The notes beneath the pieces were generated by a model. The model had not been told where the DNA came from. It saw nothing but the letters and a program-made list of their open reading frames with translations, and ran no database searches. The position numbers were made by a program, and so were the translations under genes. This document shows, piece after piece, positions 37,934 through 50,354 of a stretch of DNA of 64,000 nt; the first letter of the stretch is position 1, and every line of letters begins with the position of its first letter. This stretch comes from Pestalotiopsis fici W106-1. Lineage: Eukaryota; Ascomycota; Sordariomycetes; Amphisphaeriales; Sporocadaceae. The DNA is taken from positions 1,240,001 to 1,304,000 of the forward strand of contig NW_006917094.1 of the NCBI RefSeq assembly GCF_000516985.1, written 5' to 3'.

Positions 37934-37964
37934 GGTTGGCTGGTTGGCTGGCTGGCTGGCTGCT
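37934..37964. repeat. (GGCT/GGTT)n minisatellite
   Basis: Seven or so tandem tetramers of GGCT with GGTT variants. Confidence 0.75.
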
Positions 37965-39519
37965 TAGAATAGAAGATAGAGTATGTAGCCCAGAATTGCT
38001 GCCTTCTAGAAGCTGCAGGTGGCAATCCAACCAGTAGCTGCAATATGGAGACACAAACTGCATCCTGTCAGCATGCGCCGCAACTTAATGGCTTGCCGTT
38101 GAAGGGCAAGTTTTGTTTTTTCTTCCCTCATCAGCCAGCGGCGGCGGATCTTCATGTCAGCAGTGGCGGCACGGCAAGAACGGGCAACGAAGAGGTCCTT
38201 TTGTGCCCCTGGTACCTATCTTGTGCCTCTTGTTCGCATGTCGAATGAGAGAGGGAGGAGACTCGGTCAGCTTCTCCAATATGTATATTTCAAAAAGCTC
38301 ATCAAGTCGCCGCGTGGTCGTGGATGGGTTCGGTAAAGGGAATACGGTTGAGAGCTAACCGCCGCCGCTCTATAAAATCTTGACTCGTGCGAGACTTGCG
38401 CCCTCAAGCTTGATGGTCTAAGTCAACTCTAAAAATACGCGATGATGAATTGACAAGTTGGAGTCGATATCCAATGCCGAAACGCCAGGGTGCGCACTGT
38501 ACGCGGCCTGCGCTACCTATTACCCGGCAAAAGGTAGGTCCTGTCACTTGATGAGACAAGACCTGAACTGTGAACAGGGTATTGTACAGGAATCTGCGGA
38601 AGAGACCTCTTGTCCCCCCTGCGCCGGCGTGTCTATCATCCGCTCAGCGAGTGTGCCGAGTCGTGACCCTGCTCATCGGCTCGCGTGTCTGCCCTGAATA
38701 ACTCTCTTTCGGTGTTGATCTCACAGCTCTGCTCTGCGCTAGTGTACGGATACTACCGTTTACTTTTGCTCACTCTGTTAGGGAGGATGGGAAACTCTCC
38801 AGCGGTCAGGGATGCTCGAGTGGGCCGGATCCATCCCGCAAAGTGAGCAGCGGCAGGGCCACAACATGATCAATTGATGAGCCTGGGAATCCTGTCAATC
38901 TATACCCTTCTCGGCACTGCAGCTTGCAGACAAGACACATGGGTTCGGATGCGCTAACGTGGCAGCTAGGGTCGCATCTCTCTGTGCGTGGGCAAAGGTG
39001 TGAGTGTGTGTGGTCTGGTATCTAGCCTCTAGGGCCCCGGGGAATTTTGTTTGCTGATTTTATCCAAACAAATCTGAACCAGTCGAGGCCAATTGAGTAG
39101 CCATCGGGGGCTGAAACATACATATATGTACATGAACTGCATGCAGTATATACACTACAGATGTATGTGTGTAGTATTATGGCATTCTATTTTAGCAGCA
39201 AGGGTGGTCACCGAGGAGCAGTCGAGGAAGGGATAATGACGAATTTCTTCTGTGCCAGACCTGTTCAATCCTTCTTCCCATCGCCTCTCTTGTTCGCTCG
39301 ACTGAAGGATCGAGGTTGCAGGCCGGGCCATCACAGTGCATTTCATTCTTGCTGATTGCATTTCTTCTGCATGTGTTTTGCTTGAAAAGCAGCGAGTTAA
39401 CAGATATGTACCCAACATACCTGCTTCCCATATCCATATCTACGCATTCCATCCACTTCTGGATAGTTCTCTGTAGACTTGCTTGCCCGCTTGCTTACTG
39501 AATCCACGCTCAAGATGAG

Positions 39520-39553
39520 TTTTTTTTTTTTTAAAAAAATAAAAAAAAAAAAA
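39520..39553. repeat. Poly(T)/poly(A) foldback
   Basis: Thirteen or so T bases followed directly by about twenty A bases with one T interruption. It could form a near-loopless hairpin in transcripts of either strand. A relic of a retroposed poly(A) tail is another possibility. Confidence 0.75.
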
Positions 39554-41621
39554 GTGCATCTTAGAGTGCGCTGCCGATTCCTGTCACATCTTGTTTCGTT
39601 GCTCACTAATGAGGCAACTTATTAGCGTTCATCTCGTCCGAGCCCACATTCGGGCGCCGTTCCCCAGTCTCATTAGCTTTTTCGAGCATGGTCTGCAAAG
39701 CAAGCATGGCTTTTAGTCCTGGCGAGCCTGGATCCTGGGTCTTCTTGTCATGGGCAACTTCTTGAGCGAGGTGGGCACTGCTTATTAGTGTACAGGGCTT
39801 TAAGAGGAGGGGGGGCCAGTTTCGCCCACTTGGACTGCAAACGATAGCCTCTGATTCGATTGCGGCACCTCCATGGGTCAGCTTCTCTTCGTCTCACGTT
39901 TTCAACGGCTTTTTTATTTTTCCCTCATCTTGTGTACCGTACCGACCGCCTATCGCCGTACCGGCAGCAGGTACTTTACCTCCCTCCAATGTCCATCCAC
40001 TACACTAACAACCCTCTACTCCATCATACTACGTAGATTACATTTCCTACCTAGTATTCTCTCAAGGCATAGTCCATACCATATGGACTGCACTTGGCCG
40101 GACTTGGTACGACGCCGCTCGCTAGCATCGTTAGTTGTTAAACGTAGTCCCTCAATCGAAGGTGACCTTCGCCCTTATGGAGAGATGGTCCCAAGTGAGA
40201 CGATCGTTCGTCGCTGCATGAAACCTTGGATGATGACAAGACACAAAGACAGGCAGCGGTGCAATAATACGACGACGCTGATCTTGCCCCCTTCTCGACG
40301 CGCAGAATGGAGTTGAGGTCGAGAGCTGGAGCAGAGCCTGACAACCTGGCTGGGTGCCAGGTGGGTGGTGCCCCGGAGAAGGCAACCCATTCAAGGGCCT
40401 GCAGCGGAATCCAATATACAGTGTGCCGCCTGCATAAGCCGATTCTTAGCTGCCCAGGTATGGATGTACGGTAATAACCCATCAGTCGAAGAAGGCATTC
40501 AGGTAGGCAAGGCAGTTGCTGGACAAATACAGTATGCGCATACGGTATCTACATCGTAGTATTATGTACTAGGGGTATGCAGACCGAAACTGATCCTCGC
40601 CATCCGCCTTCGAGTTTTCAGGTTCTCCCTCACCCTCTCCAGTACGTATTGTTATTGGCGTGAGCTTCTCCTTTAATACCGCCTCTTTTCAGGTCAGCAC
40701 AGGCCTGCGCTTTGCCTTCCCAAGGTCTCCTCCAGAGTTCCGCTGCGGTCATTTTTTGGGGCACGATCTTGCATCTCTTTTTCTTTTCTTCTTTCCCCTC
40801 CCATACTCTTTTTATCCTCTCGTCATTTTCCCTCGCCAATATCCCAGGGCTGTTGCTTGGGCTGACATCAAAGAAAAGAAAAGATCCGCTGGGACCAGGA
40901 CCCGGGATCATCGTCACTTTGCATGTCTGTGCCTCTTCGTCCGTCCTCTCCGCCTGGCACCTACCGACCTACAGTACGCTTGCCTAAGCTCGGTACTTAT
41001 CTTCCGCCGGCCTGCCTGGCTGTCTCATCTACGTACTGGTGAACGCGAAACGCTTAAACTCCAGGACCAGGTCCCAAAAAGTGATAAGTCGCTAGCTTCG
41101 AGCGAAAGGGGGCCACTGGGTCTGTCTTATCCTGGGATAATCCTAAAGAAAGCTTTCAAAGCCACGCTCTCGGCCAAGCTTTAGATCTGAAGCACCCCCA
41201 TCCATCTCAATTCATCTCATTATTACCATCATTCGCAGTCATTCATTACTACTACTCCCGCTACTACTTCCTGCTACTACGTACCTTTTTCCATTCCTTC
41301 TTCCCCTTCCCCTTCTTCTTCTATCTCTCTCCCCCCGGCTCGCCTACCGTCTTCGCATCTCTAGAATATTAGTGCGCGTGAGGTCACTCAAATCATCGGG
41401 AACTACACTAGAGTAAACCCGCTGTTCCCGCCCACGGTAACTTCTCTTGGTGGATCGAGAACACAAAAAAAAAACGACCTGTAAAAAGAGTGCCGCCCCA
41501 ACAGTCCCGCGGCAGCACAATACCTTAGTGCCCCGCCTCGCGCAACGAGTGCACAGCGTTCCGATTGATTTCGAGGACTTGCCGCACTGCCCAGCGTTCA
41601 AGCGCAATTAATTGTGCCAAG

Positions 41622-43057
41622 ATGTGTTTCGGGAGCAGGAAAACGGATGAGGAGGGACAGAACCGATCGCGCGAGCTCGACAAGATTATAAGGCAAGATG
41701 AGAAGAGGTTGGCCCGTGAAGTGAAGCTCCTCTTATTGGGTATGTCGTCTTCGAGTCATATTTCTTGCTTCTGCAGCGGCTAGCACCATGTCTCACAATT
41801 TCCAATTCAATGCTGCGGTGAGGGTCGCTAACACGGACAATCCGCACAGGCGCCGGTGAATCGGGGAAGTCGACGGTCTTGAAGCAAATGAAGTTGATCT
41901 ACGCGCAAGGCTTCAGCAAGAACGAGAGACTCGAGGGCAAACCGGTGGTCTTCAACAATGTGGTTCAATCATTACGGCTGATTTTCGACGTCATGAACGA
42001 TCAGTCGATCGAGTTTGTAAACAAGGATAATGAGGTGAGGGGAAAAGCACCTACCACTGCGCAACCGTTGGCTGCGCACATGAACTGTTCCCGTCCCGCC
42101 GCATACATCTGTGATGCACCTTGTTCAAACTGTGGTCGCAGGAACTAACCAATTGCCACGAATAGAAAAACCAGGCGCTACTTCTCCTAGATTGCGAGAT
42201 TTCCCCCAACGACAATCTTCCCGAAGACCACCTGGACCCAATCAAGGCACTCTGGGCCGATGAGGGCGTGCAAAGGGCTGTGCTGAAAGGAAACGAATAC
42301 GCCCTCCATGATAACCTTTCATAGTATGTTTCGCAGCAAGCTGGCTAGCTTGACTCCTAACCACAATGTGTGCATGCTGCTAACCATGTGCACAAAAGCT
42401 TTTGCGACGACCTGGACCGCATTTTCACCAAAGGCTACATCCCCAACGACCAAGACCTGCTGCGATCGCGATTGAGGACAACTGGAATCACGGAGACCAT
42501 CTTCGACCTAGGCCAATTGACATACCGGATGTTTGACGTCGGTGGTCAACGATCTGAACGAAAGAAGTGGATACATTGCTTTGAAAATGTCAACTGCCTG
42601 CTCTTCCTCGTCGCCATTAGCGGTTATGATCAGTGCTTGGTGGAGGACAAGGATGGCGTAAGTCAATTGTGAGACTCTTGAGCCGAGCGCGCACTGAACA
42701 ATGCCTATACAGAATCAAATGAATGAGGCGCTTATGCTGTGGGAATCGATTGCAAACTCACATTGGTTCACAAAGTCGGCCCTCATTCTCTTCTTGAACA
42801 AGATGGACTTGTTCAAGGAGAAGCTGTCCTCAAGTCCAATCACGAGCCACGGCTTCGTTGATTACCAAGGGCCCCAGGATGATTGGAAGCAGGCCAGCAA
42901 GTATTTCATGGATAAATTCAGGGCTCTTAACAGAAACCCCGAGAAGGAAATCTATGGTCACTTTACCAACGCAACCGACACAAACCTGCTAAAGATCACC
43001 ATGGGCTCCGTGCAGGATATGATTATCCAGCGTAACTTGAAGCAGCTCATCTTGTGA
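41622..43057 (+). CDS. Heterotrimeric G-protein alpha subunit, group II-like (GNA-2/MagC type)
   Basis: Five exons (41622-41739, 41850-42034, 42166-42323, 42399-42657, 42713-43057) join in phase to about 354 aa. The protein begins MCFGSRK, so it lacks the Gly2 myristoylation signal but has Cys2 for palmitoylation, as in fungal group II subunits. Guanine-nucleotide motifs are complete: P-loop 'GAGESGKST', switch I '[10 protein letters not shown]', switch II '[18 protein letters not shown]', 'FLNKMD' and 'TNATDT'. The C-terminus NLKQLIL has no Cys four from the end, so it is not a pertussis-toxin substrate type. The subunit couples seven-TM receptors to effectors at the plasma membrane. Group assignment rests on the N-terminus and the '[11 protein letters not shown]'-like region, from memory of the family. 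Confidence 0.93.
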
Positions 43058-44891
43058 GTCTTCCGACCTCAACTTGGGTTTCGATATTCTCTACTCTACA
43101 GCGCGGACTGCTTGCAAGCGCAAACCACCCCCCCGGGACTGCGTCCGCGCCTCCCCTGGCGTCCAAGAGGCGGCATCTCCTTTGGTGTTTCGGTTTCTTA
43201 CGGATCAGCAATCCAAGAAACTTTGACCAAGGAGTGATTGCTTTCAAGGAACTTTAAAACGTGGAGGAAGAGCCAGGGCTGAGACTTTGCAAAGGATCTA
43301 GCATTGCGCCTCGATGCAGAAGGTGCCCTACCCACGGATTCCTCGGCCGCCTTTTCCCCCCGAACTTGATCATGTTTGGAATTCGCAGAAGCTTATACCA
43401 AATCCTTCACTTCAGGCCCACGTTATGATGCTACTGCATATCGTCATCCTATCTCACCAACACTCTTATCCCGCCCGCGATGTCCGAGCACGTGCGCAAA
43501 TACGACACTTCAACAACATACACCAACACCACTACCACCACTACCACCAGCAGCAGCAGCAATAGCAACACTTCAGTCATCACACCCTCCCGGTCGACCC
43601 AAGCCTTTGATACCAACTCAGCATTGCTTTTTTCACGATCAACTGTTTATCATCCCTTACCGGCATATCTACATATATGGGGACCCGGTCGCGAGGGCTT
43701 TCATGTCTTGACGGTTGCGCACTAGCCACATCACGAAAGCGAATATCTCATCCTGTATCTGACGGATTTGGTTTTTTATGCACAATCGATACCTCAAAAA
43801 CCTTTCCTTTTTTCTGGCATCAACAAATATAATGACGAATGACGTGGGGGAGGGTTTGGAGCGGAAGAACTTAGAACCAAACTTGAAATAGTTGGGTCAA
43901 TATAATGCAAAAGAGGCATACGCCCACATTTGGGGCGTGAACTTCTTGGGCTTAGATTTCCAATCACGATCGAATTTCTTTTGCATCCGTTCTAACCCCG
44001 TGAATAGCTCTTTGATTCATAAATTTGGCATATATTGCAAGCACTCTGTATGACCGATCACGTCCCTTATGATGCCCGCTGCATTTTGTGACGCATATAG
44101 CACGCAACCAAATATGGTTAATTAGTGTCTCATCACCCAACGGGCCATTCTTGGATGAAGGTCGGGTAAATATGACTATTTTGACGTCTTCCCTCGTCAT
44201 GGCATGGAATCCTTCCCTATGCCGTAGAGTGGACTTACCTTGAAATTCCCTTCAAATTCCTCATTGGGTTGGTTTGCGAATAATCATAATATTGACAATC
44301 TCCGAAAGGCCCATCTCATCGATGCATTGCGCGGGTGTTAAGTGTGGATAACCCCGGAGCCCGCCATACAACCTTGAAGTGTTCCATCTCCAGGGGCATT
44401 GGGGGTTAGAGGGGTCGAGCAGCCAATCGTTCCAGTGCTGGCGGGTCCTCCCCCCAAGGAATTAAGGTTCGGGGGAGTTGCGTTCCCCGGGGCAGCGACG
44501 CTACTGCCATATGGTGCGTCCGCGATTGGACGGCGGCGACTGGGGTAAACACCGATCTCAATGATTCTTGTTGACACATCAACTTCAGGCACCGCTTTCA
44601 CTTCGTATTCAATCTGGTGGTGAATCCTGCTGCTAAACAAGCGAGCAAACTTTAGACTTCTGTTGCGTAGCAGAGATGCGACCTCGTCAATTGGTTTTTA
44701 TTTACTCTAAATTCTAAAGTGCGCTAATCGTCATCGGTATCTCGATACCATCTGGCATCAACCTTGCGCAACAAAGATCGCATTAGCCCAGTCAGCCATC
44801 CACAGCTCATGCTCCAAGTGTGAAGGACCTTGAGTATAGCTAGGATTCTAGGCGAGCGCTGTCTTTGCCCACTGTGGTGCGCCTAGTCGCG
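43058..44891. other. Intergenic, no confident gene
   Basis: 1.8 kb between two + genes. A CCA/CAG-rich simple repeat lies at about 43522-43562, in what is probably the 3' region of the G-alpha gene. A - strand ORF at 44338-44640 has 100 codons but no ATG start; see rejected items. Confidence 0.5.
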
Positions 44892-47563
44892 ATGGAGAAG
44901 GACAGGTTCATCCCTTACCGGGAGAGGGATCCAAGCAGTACCACGGACACTGGCGGCTACGAATCGTATCGAGCCTCAACAAGAGCGGTTCAGCCGAGTC
45001 AAGCCGCGCCAGTGAACGATACAGGCTGGTGGGCGCGGATGAAAGCGCGCCATCCGGTTCTAGCCAGGAAGCGTGGGAAAGCGCTCATCGTTTTCATCTT
45101 GTGTCTTCCTCTTCTCGGTCTTCTGGGACTGTTGGCCCTTCGGCATTCGGACAGCCAACATGGAGGCAGTGCGGCGGGTGGCGGCACATCCAATGCCATC
45201 ACTGATGATACCTACTTCTACGGGCAGTCAGAGCCTGTATACCCGTCGCGTTAGTAACACATTCCATTGCGTCGCTGCTATACGTATGCCTTGATAGGAA
45301 CTGACGATGCAAAATAGCGTCCATGGCCAGCACAGGCACTTGGAGCGACTCCTACACAAAAGCCGTGACACTTGTACAAAGCATGACGACTGAAGAAAAG
45401 ATCAGCCTGACGACGGGAGCTGGGGCCGGCAACGGATGTGCTGGAAGCATTCCTGCAATCCCGCGCCTCAACTTCACAGGCATGTGCTTAATGGACGCCG
45501 GGCAAGGACTTCGCGGGACAGATTTCGTCTCTGGCTGGCCGAGTGGTATCCATGTAGGCGCAAGTTGGAATAAAGAACTTGCAAGACAGCGCGCAATCGG
45601 AATGGGCGGCGAATATAGGACAAAAGGCGTCAACGTCGCCCTGGGGCCCGTAGTTGGCCCGGTAGGAAGAATCGCGACTGGCGGTAGAAATTGGGAAGGA
45701 TTCTCTACTGATCCATATTTGTGTGGTGCTCTGGCCGCCGAGACTGTATCTGGTATACAGTCCGCTGGCGTGATCACAAGCACCAAGCACTTCATTGGAA
45801 ATGAACAGGAAACCCATCGAGTGCCGGCCAACGACATTGAGGCCGTATCTTCGAATATTGACGATAAGACTATGCACGAACTCTACCTCTGGCCGTTCCA
45901 AGACGTGGTCAAAGCTGGGACGGGGAACATCATGTGCAGTTACAACCGCGTCAACAATTCGTATGGTTGCGCCAACAGTAAAACACAAAACGGGCTTCTC
46001 AAGACAGAACTGGGTTTCCAGGGTTTTGTAGTGTCTGACTGGGGCGCCTTGCACGCAGGTGTTGCTTCTGCCCTTGCTGGGATGGACATGGTTCAACCTG
46101 ACGCAGCTGGGCTTTGGGGAGACAAATTGCTCGAGTCGGTCCAGAACGGTTCCATCTCGGATTCAAGACTTGACGACATGGTTACTAGAATCGTGGCTTC
46201 CTGGTTTCAAATGGGCCAAGACCAGGATTTTCCCCAACCGGGTATCGGAATGCCAGCCGATCTGACAAAGCCGCACACAATTATCGATGCCAGAAATGCT
46301 TCTTTTAAGCAGACTCTGCTTGATGGGGCTATCGAGGGCCATGTGCTCCTCAAGAACACAAACTCAGCTCTTCCGTTGAAAAAGCCCAAATTGCTTTCCC
46401 TCTATGGGTATTCTGCCAGAAATCCTGATCAATGGAATTATAATGCGACCGGAGGCGTGTCAGCTTGGATGTTTGGAGGCGAATCAGCATTTCTGGGCCG
46501 CTACATCTCAGGCGCCTTCGATCTCGATTCTTTGGGAGATATTCCGCAGATCGCTCCTGACGGCACAATCATCAGCGGTGGCGGCAGCGGAGCAGTCACG
46601 CCTTCATATATAAGTTCGCCATACGATGCTATCAATGCTCGAGCGTACGACGATGGAACGGCTTTGTTCTGGGACCTCTCTAGTCCTGTTCCGTACGTTG
46701 ATGCTGCGTCAGATGCCTGCGTAGTAATCGTCAATGCCTTTGCCTCGGAAGGATATGATCGAGCCGGTACACATGACGATTACACCGATGGCCTGATCAA
46801 GCACGTGGCAGATCGTTGCTACAACACAATCGTGGTCTTTCACAACGCAGGAATCCGTCTGGTTGACCAGTTCATTGACCATGAGAATGTTACAGCACTC
46901 ATATTTGCTCACTTGCCTGGCCAGGACTCGGGCCACGCCCTGGTCTCACTGCTCTATGGGGAGTCGAATCCATCAGGAAAGCTTCCGTACACTGTTGCCC
47001 ACAACGAATCTGATTACGAGGATTTGCTCAATGCTGATAAGGCTGATGGAATCTTTGCAAATTTCCCCCAGTCGAATTTTACAGAAGGCGTTTACATTGA
47101 CTATCGACATTTCGATGCCAAGAATATTACACCGCGGTATGAGTTCGGTTTTGGCTTGTCGTACACCAGTTTCAATTATACGGGTCTCGAAATCAAACAA
47201 AATGACACGGCAAACACCGATGAATATCCGACAGGGGACATTGTTGAGGGTGGCCAGTCGGATCTCTGGGATGTCCTAGCCACTGTATCAGCACAGATCC
47301 TAAACATAGGCGATGTTGACGGAGCAGAAGCTGCTCAACTTTATGTGGGCATCCCAGGAGCACCAATCAAGCAACTCCGTGGTTTTGACAAGCCGTTTAT
47401 CAATGCCAGTCAAACAACAACGGTGACTTTTGACTTAACAAGACGCGACTTGAGCGTTTGGGATGTAGTCGTACAAAAATGGCTCTTGCAAAACGGGACC
47501 TACGACGTTTACGTGGGGCCGAGCAGTCGCATTCTACCATTGCAAGGATCACTCAGCATCTAG
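44892..47563 (+). CDS. GH3 beta-glucosidase with N-terminal membrane anchor
   Basis: Two exons (44892-45249, 45318-47563) join in phase to about 867 aa. There is no signal peptide. A polar, basic cytosolic tail of about 60 residues leads to one membrane segment '[20 protein letters not shown]', and the GH3 domains lie beyond it. This type II topology matches the Aspergillus BglE/BglF-like group. The catalytic nucleophile Asp is in '[13 protein letters not shown]'. Substrate-binding blocks include '[16 protein letters not shown]', '[11 protein letters not shown]' and '[11 protein letters not shown]'. The C-terminal domain carries '[27 protein letters not shown]' and a fibronectin-III-like tail '[19 protein letters not shown]'. 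It would hydrolyse terminal beta-glucosyl residues at the cell surface or in the secretory pathway. Many N-glycosylation sequons fit the lumenal side. Confidence 0.92.
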
Positions 47564-50354
47564 AAGCCCTTCGGTGGCGGCGGGAAGATGGGAGGCCTAG
47601 AAGCAATTGCATTGTGGCTTGAAACTAGCGGCCAATTGGAAGCACTACAACAAAAAAGGCGACCCATGATGGAAGGAGCTGGGTATAACAACTCGCAGGG
47701 TTTCCACGGAAGCAACGAAGCGGTTGTACTTGGCTTGGACCTTGAAGGGGTTGAGAAGACGTTATGAACTGCAACGAATGAAAATAATGAGGAACGAAAT
47801 GGATGTGGTAATGGACACACTCGGACAATCTTGTCCTGCGATGTGGAGGAGGAAAACACGGGAGCATCATAAGTGAATTGGACTGAGAGATTTGACTTGG
47901 CCAAACTTGTCAATGTTTAAGAAAGCATGATTTGGAATCTGCGGCTTGAACCGGTCTCGGCCTGGCCTTGAGTGAAGTTGGGTTAGGTTGGCTTCCAAAT
48001 CATTGGACCCGTGCTGAAAAGAAATGACCAATCAGAGAGACGATAATGGTGATGGACCTAATCCCGTGGGAAGAATGAAGTGATGCGTGTCTCGCGTCTA
48101 TGTGAGCCAAGGAAAAGGGTCCAAAGTGACAAGCTTACATGGCGTATTAGGTACGTGGCTGTGTGCTTGAAAGTTGAAACCGCCCAAGATCATATTCACA
48201 TAAGCCAAGAGAAGTTTTCCCGCCCTATACTTTTTGTCGGGCGACTTTTTGAATTCAACGACTCTTCTTTTTACCGTGTTGGCTGGTTCGCAAACATCCT
48301 CGCCACCAGTCTACACGGGTGCTCATCTTCAACTCATGGCCATGACTGACATGACTGACTTCTATTCACGACGTCGCTACTGAAGAAGGATTCGCTGCCG
48401 ATTATAGACGAAAGGTAAACTAACGTCATTGTGAGGGCGCATCGCAAAGGCTCACTCACATATTATGAGCTGCTCCGACGGGACGCCTCATTAGTAGCAC
48501 ACAGACGGACCGACTTGGTGTCACAAGCCATTAATATTGTCCTTCTTCTTTTCCTTCGCTCTTATGGCCTGATGGCTCTTTTGACTGGACTTATTTTTTT
48601 ATTTTTTTATTTTTTTTTCTCCCTCTGATGGGCGCTCCAATTCTTCCGACTCGTGCACGGCTCTTAGACTTCTACACCCCGCCCCTAGCGTTGTAGTTCT
48701 CATCAAGCCCACTCGTGGCTGCATATGTTAATATACGTACATGCATTTCTTACCCCTACGCGATTTGCACTTTTACTTACATGGCTACCTATATACCTTG
48801 CCTTGTTTCCACTTCCAGACTGGCCAGATACTGCTCTCATGATATGACGGGTATTTGCGGACTACTTTTACTTTCCTAGAACGAACCATCTGGTTTGAGA
48901 AAGGGTGTCGAAACGACAGAAGTCTTGCGCGTGCCAAAAGGCAAAAAGAGCGCTTGTCCCGTGCAGAGTAGTACAATGGCGGCGGGCTCCGTTCTTGCAA
49001 ACGTTTCCCCCGTCGCTGGGTTCGGTCGGGGGGCTGATGAGGATTAACTGATTTGATTGATTTCCCATTCTTGTCCCTGCAAAGACAGCCACATTGTCTG
49101 AGCCGTGGGCATACCCGCAGCCACGTATTCAGCTTCAACCCTCCAGGTCTCAGCAGTGACAGTTTGCACGGCCCGGCGGTCCCAGATTGAAGTGAGACTC
49201 AATTGATTATCTCATGTGCAAATGCATGAGGGGTCTCGGACTCTACCTACCTTGTACACTTTGGAAGGGTGGTTGCTTGATGTCGTCGGTCGGTTCGTGA
49301 GGTATCGTAACTTTCGAGGGAGGGGGTCTACTAAGGCGGGGGTCTAGGCCGATACTTGGTTTTACCATTCTGGTTTCAAGCTGGAATCGACCGTCGGTAC
49401 AGTGGATAGGTACATTACATGCCTTGGTTGAACCTACATTACATTAGGACCTGCCACATGTATATACGAACAGCGAGCGCCCCCAGAAACATGCCAGGAC
49501 ATCATACCAGACAGACTACTACCTACTACTCCCACTACTACCTACCACCCAGCTTACCTGAGCTGCATCCATCAATCATCCCAAAACTGCTCTGCGACCT
49601 TTCAAAAGACAACCACGGGCCCGGAGACAGCCCGGAGCACCCGGCATTGCCTCACACCTCTCCGCTACTCATTAGCGCAAAGACTAAACGGTTGATCATC
49701 GAACGCCCACGACATCTTTTTTTTTTTTCCCTTCGAGAAGGCGAAGTTGGCATGAAGCCAGGGAAGCATACCCATCGAGGCCCCAGAAAGCACTAAAGCA
49801 TCAAATCGCCGAAGCCACTGGAAGCTGAAGTGAAATCCAGCCCCCCCAAGCCAGCGGTGCCCAGTCATTGAAACCCACTACACACGCCCACTCTAAAGGC
49901 CCAAAGATCGTCCCGACCCCTTGGCGGCGACTTTTTGGCTTTTTCTCTCATTGGGCCAAAAAGCTGGAGCTCAAGCTGAAGCTGGAGCTGGTCTTGTAGG
50001 TACATTAGCCAATGCCACCAAGGAACCCGATGCGTGCAAAGGCAACGACCCTTTCATCCGCCTGCTGCTTGCAATTGGACGCATACTACTACTAAACATT
50101 ACTACTACCAATTATTGCTACCGCTGCCACCACCTCTCAATTTTCCCGGTGCCTCGGACAGATTGCCTGTCTACATAACACGCACAGAGGCACACAGGCA
50201 GGCAGGTAACGACAGACGGACTGAGAGCGATCACCACACCTCAACCAGACCCCAGCCTGCAGTGCTGCTCCTCCGTGAGTGTATGCGCGCGCGCACCTGG
50301 TCTAATCCAGTGCTTCGATTTACCTTTCAGGATATCTACACTGTCGCCTCCACG
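47564..50354. other. 2.8 kb intergenic, no gene seen
   Basis: Contains a T-rich run at about 48593-48620 and an ACT/CCT-rich tract at about 49507-49555. The last several hundred bases look like a long leader of the following regulator gene. Short ORFs lack motifs. Confidence 0.5.

Larger units (their letters stand above)
36483..41621. other. 5.1 kb gene-free stretch upstream of the G-alpha gene
   Basis: Lies between the head-to-head starts of spermidine synthase and G-alpha. ORFs of up to 174 codons exist but show no domains, and several are built on simple repeats. It contains a (GGCT)n tract at about 37934-37964, a T/A foldback at 39520-39553, and a pyrimidine-rich, ACT-rich segment at about 41190-41340 that suits a long 5' leader. 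A non-coding RNA or a long regulatory promoter is possible but not shown. Confidence 0.5.

Noticed and set aside
37557..38063. 168-codon ORF on the - strand
   Set aside because: It is built partly on the GGCT repeat and shows no motif.
40660..41184. 174-codon ORF upstream of the G-alpha gene
   Set aside because: Lies in pyrimidine-rich leader-like DNA, shows no domain and has biased composition; more likely promoter or 5' leader.
44338..44703. 100-120 codon ORF on the - strand, Pro/Gly-rich
   Set aside because: No ATG start, an in-frame stop just upstream and no clear splice acceptor; it could be a terminal exon but cannot be supported.
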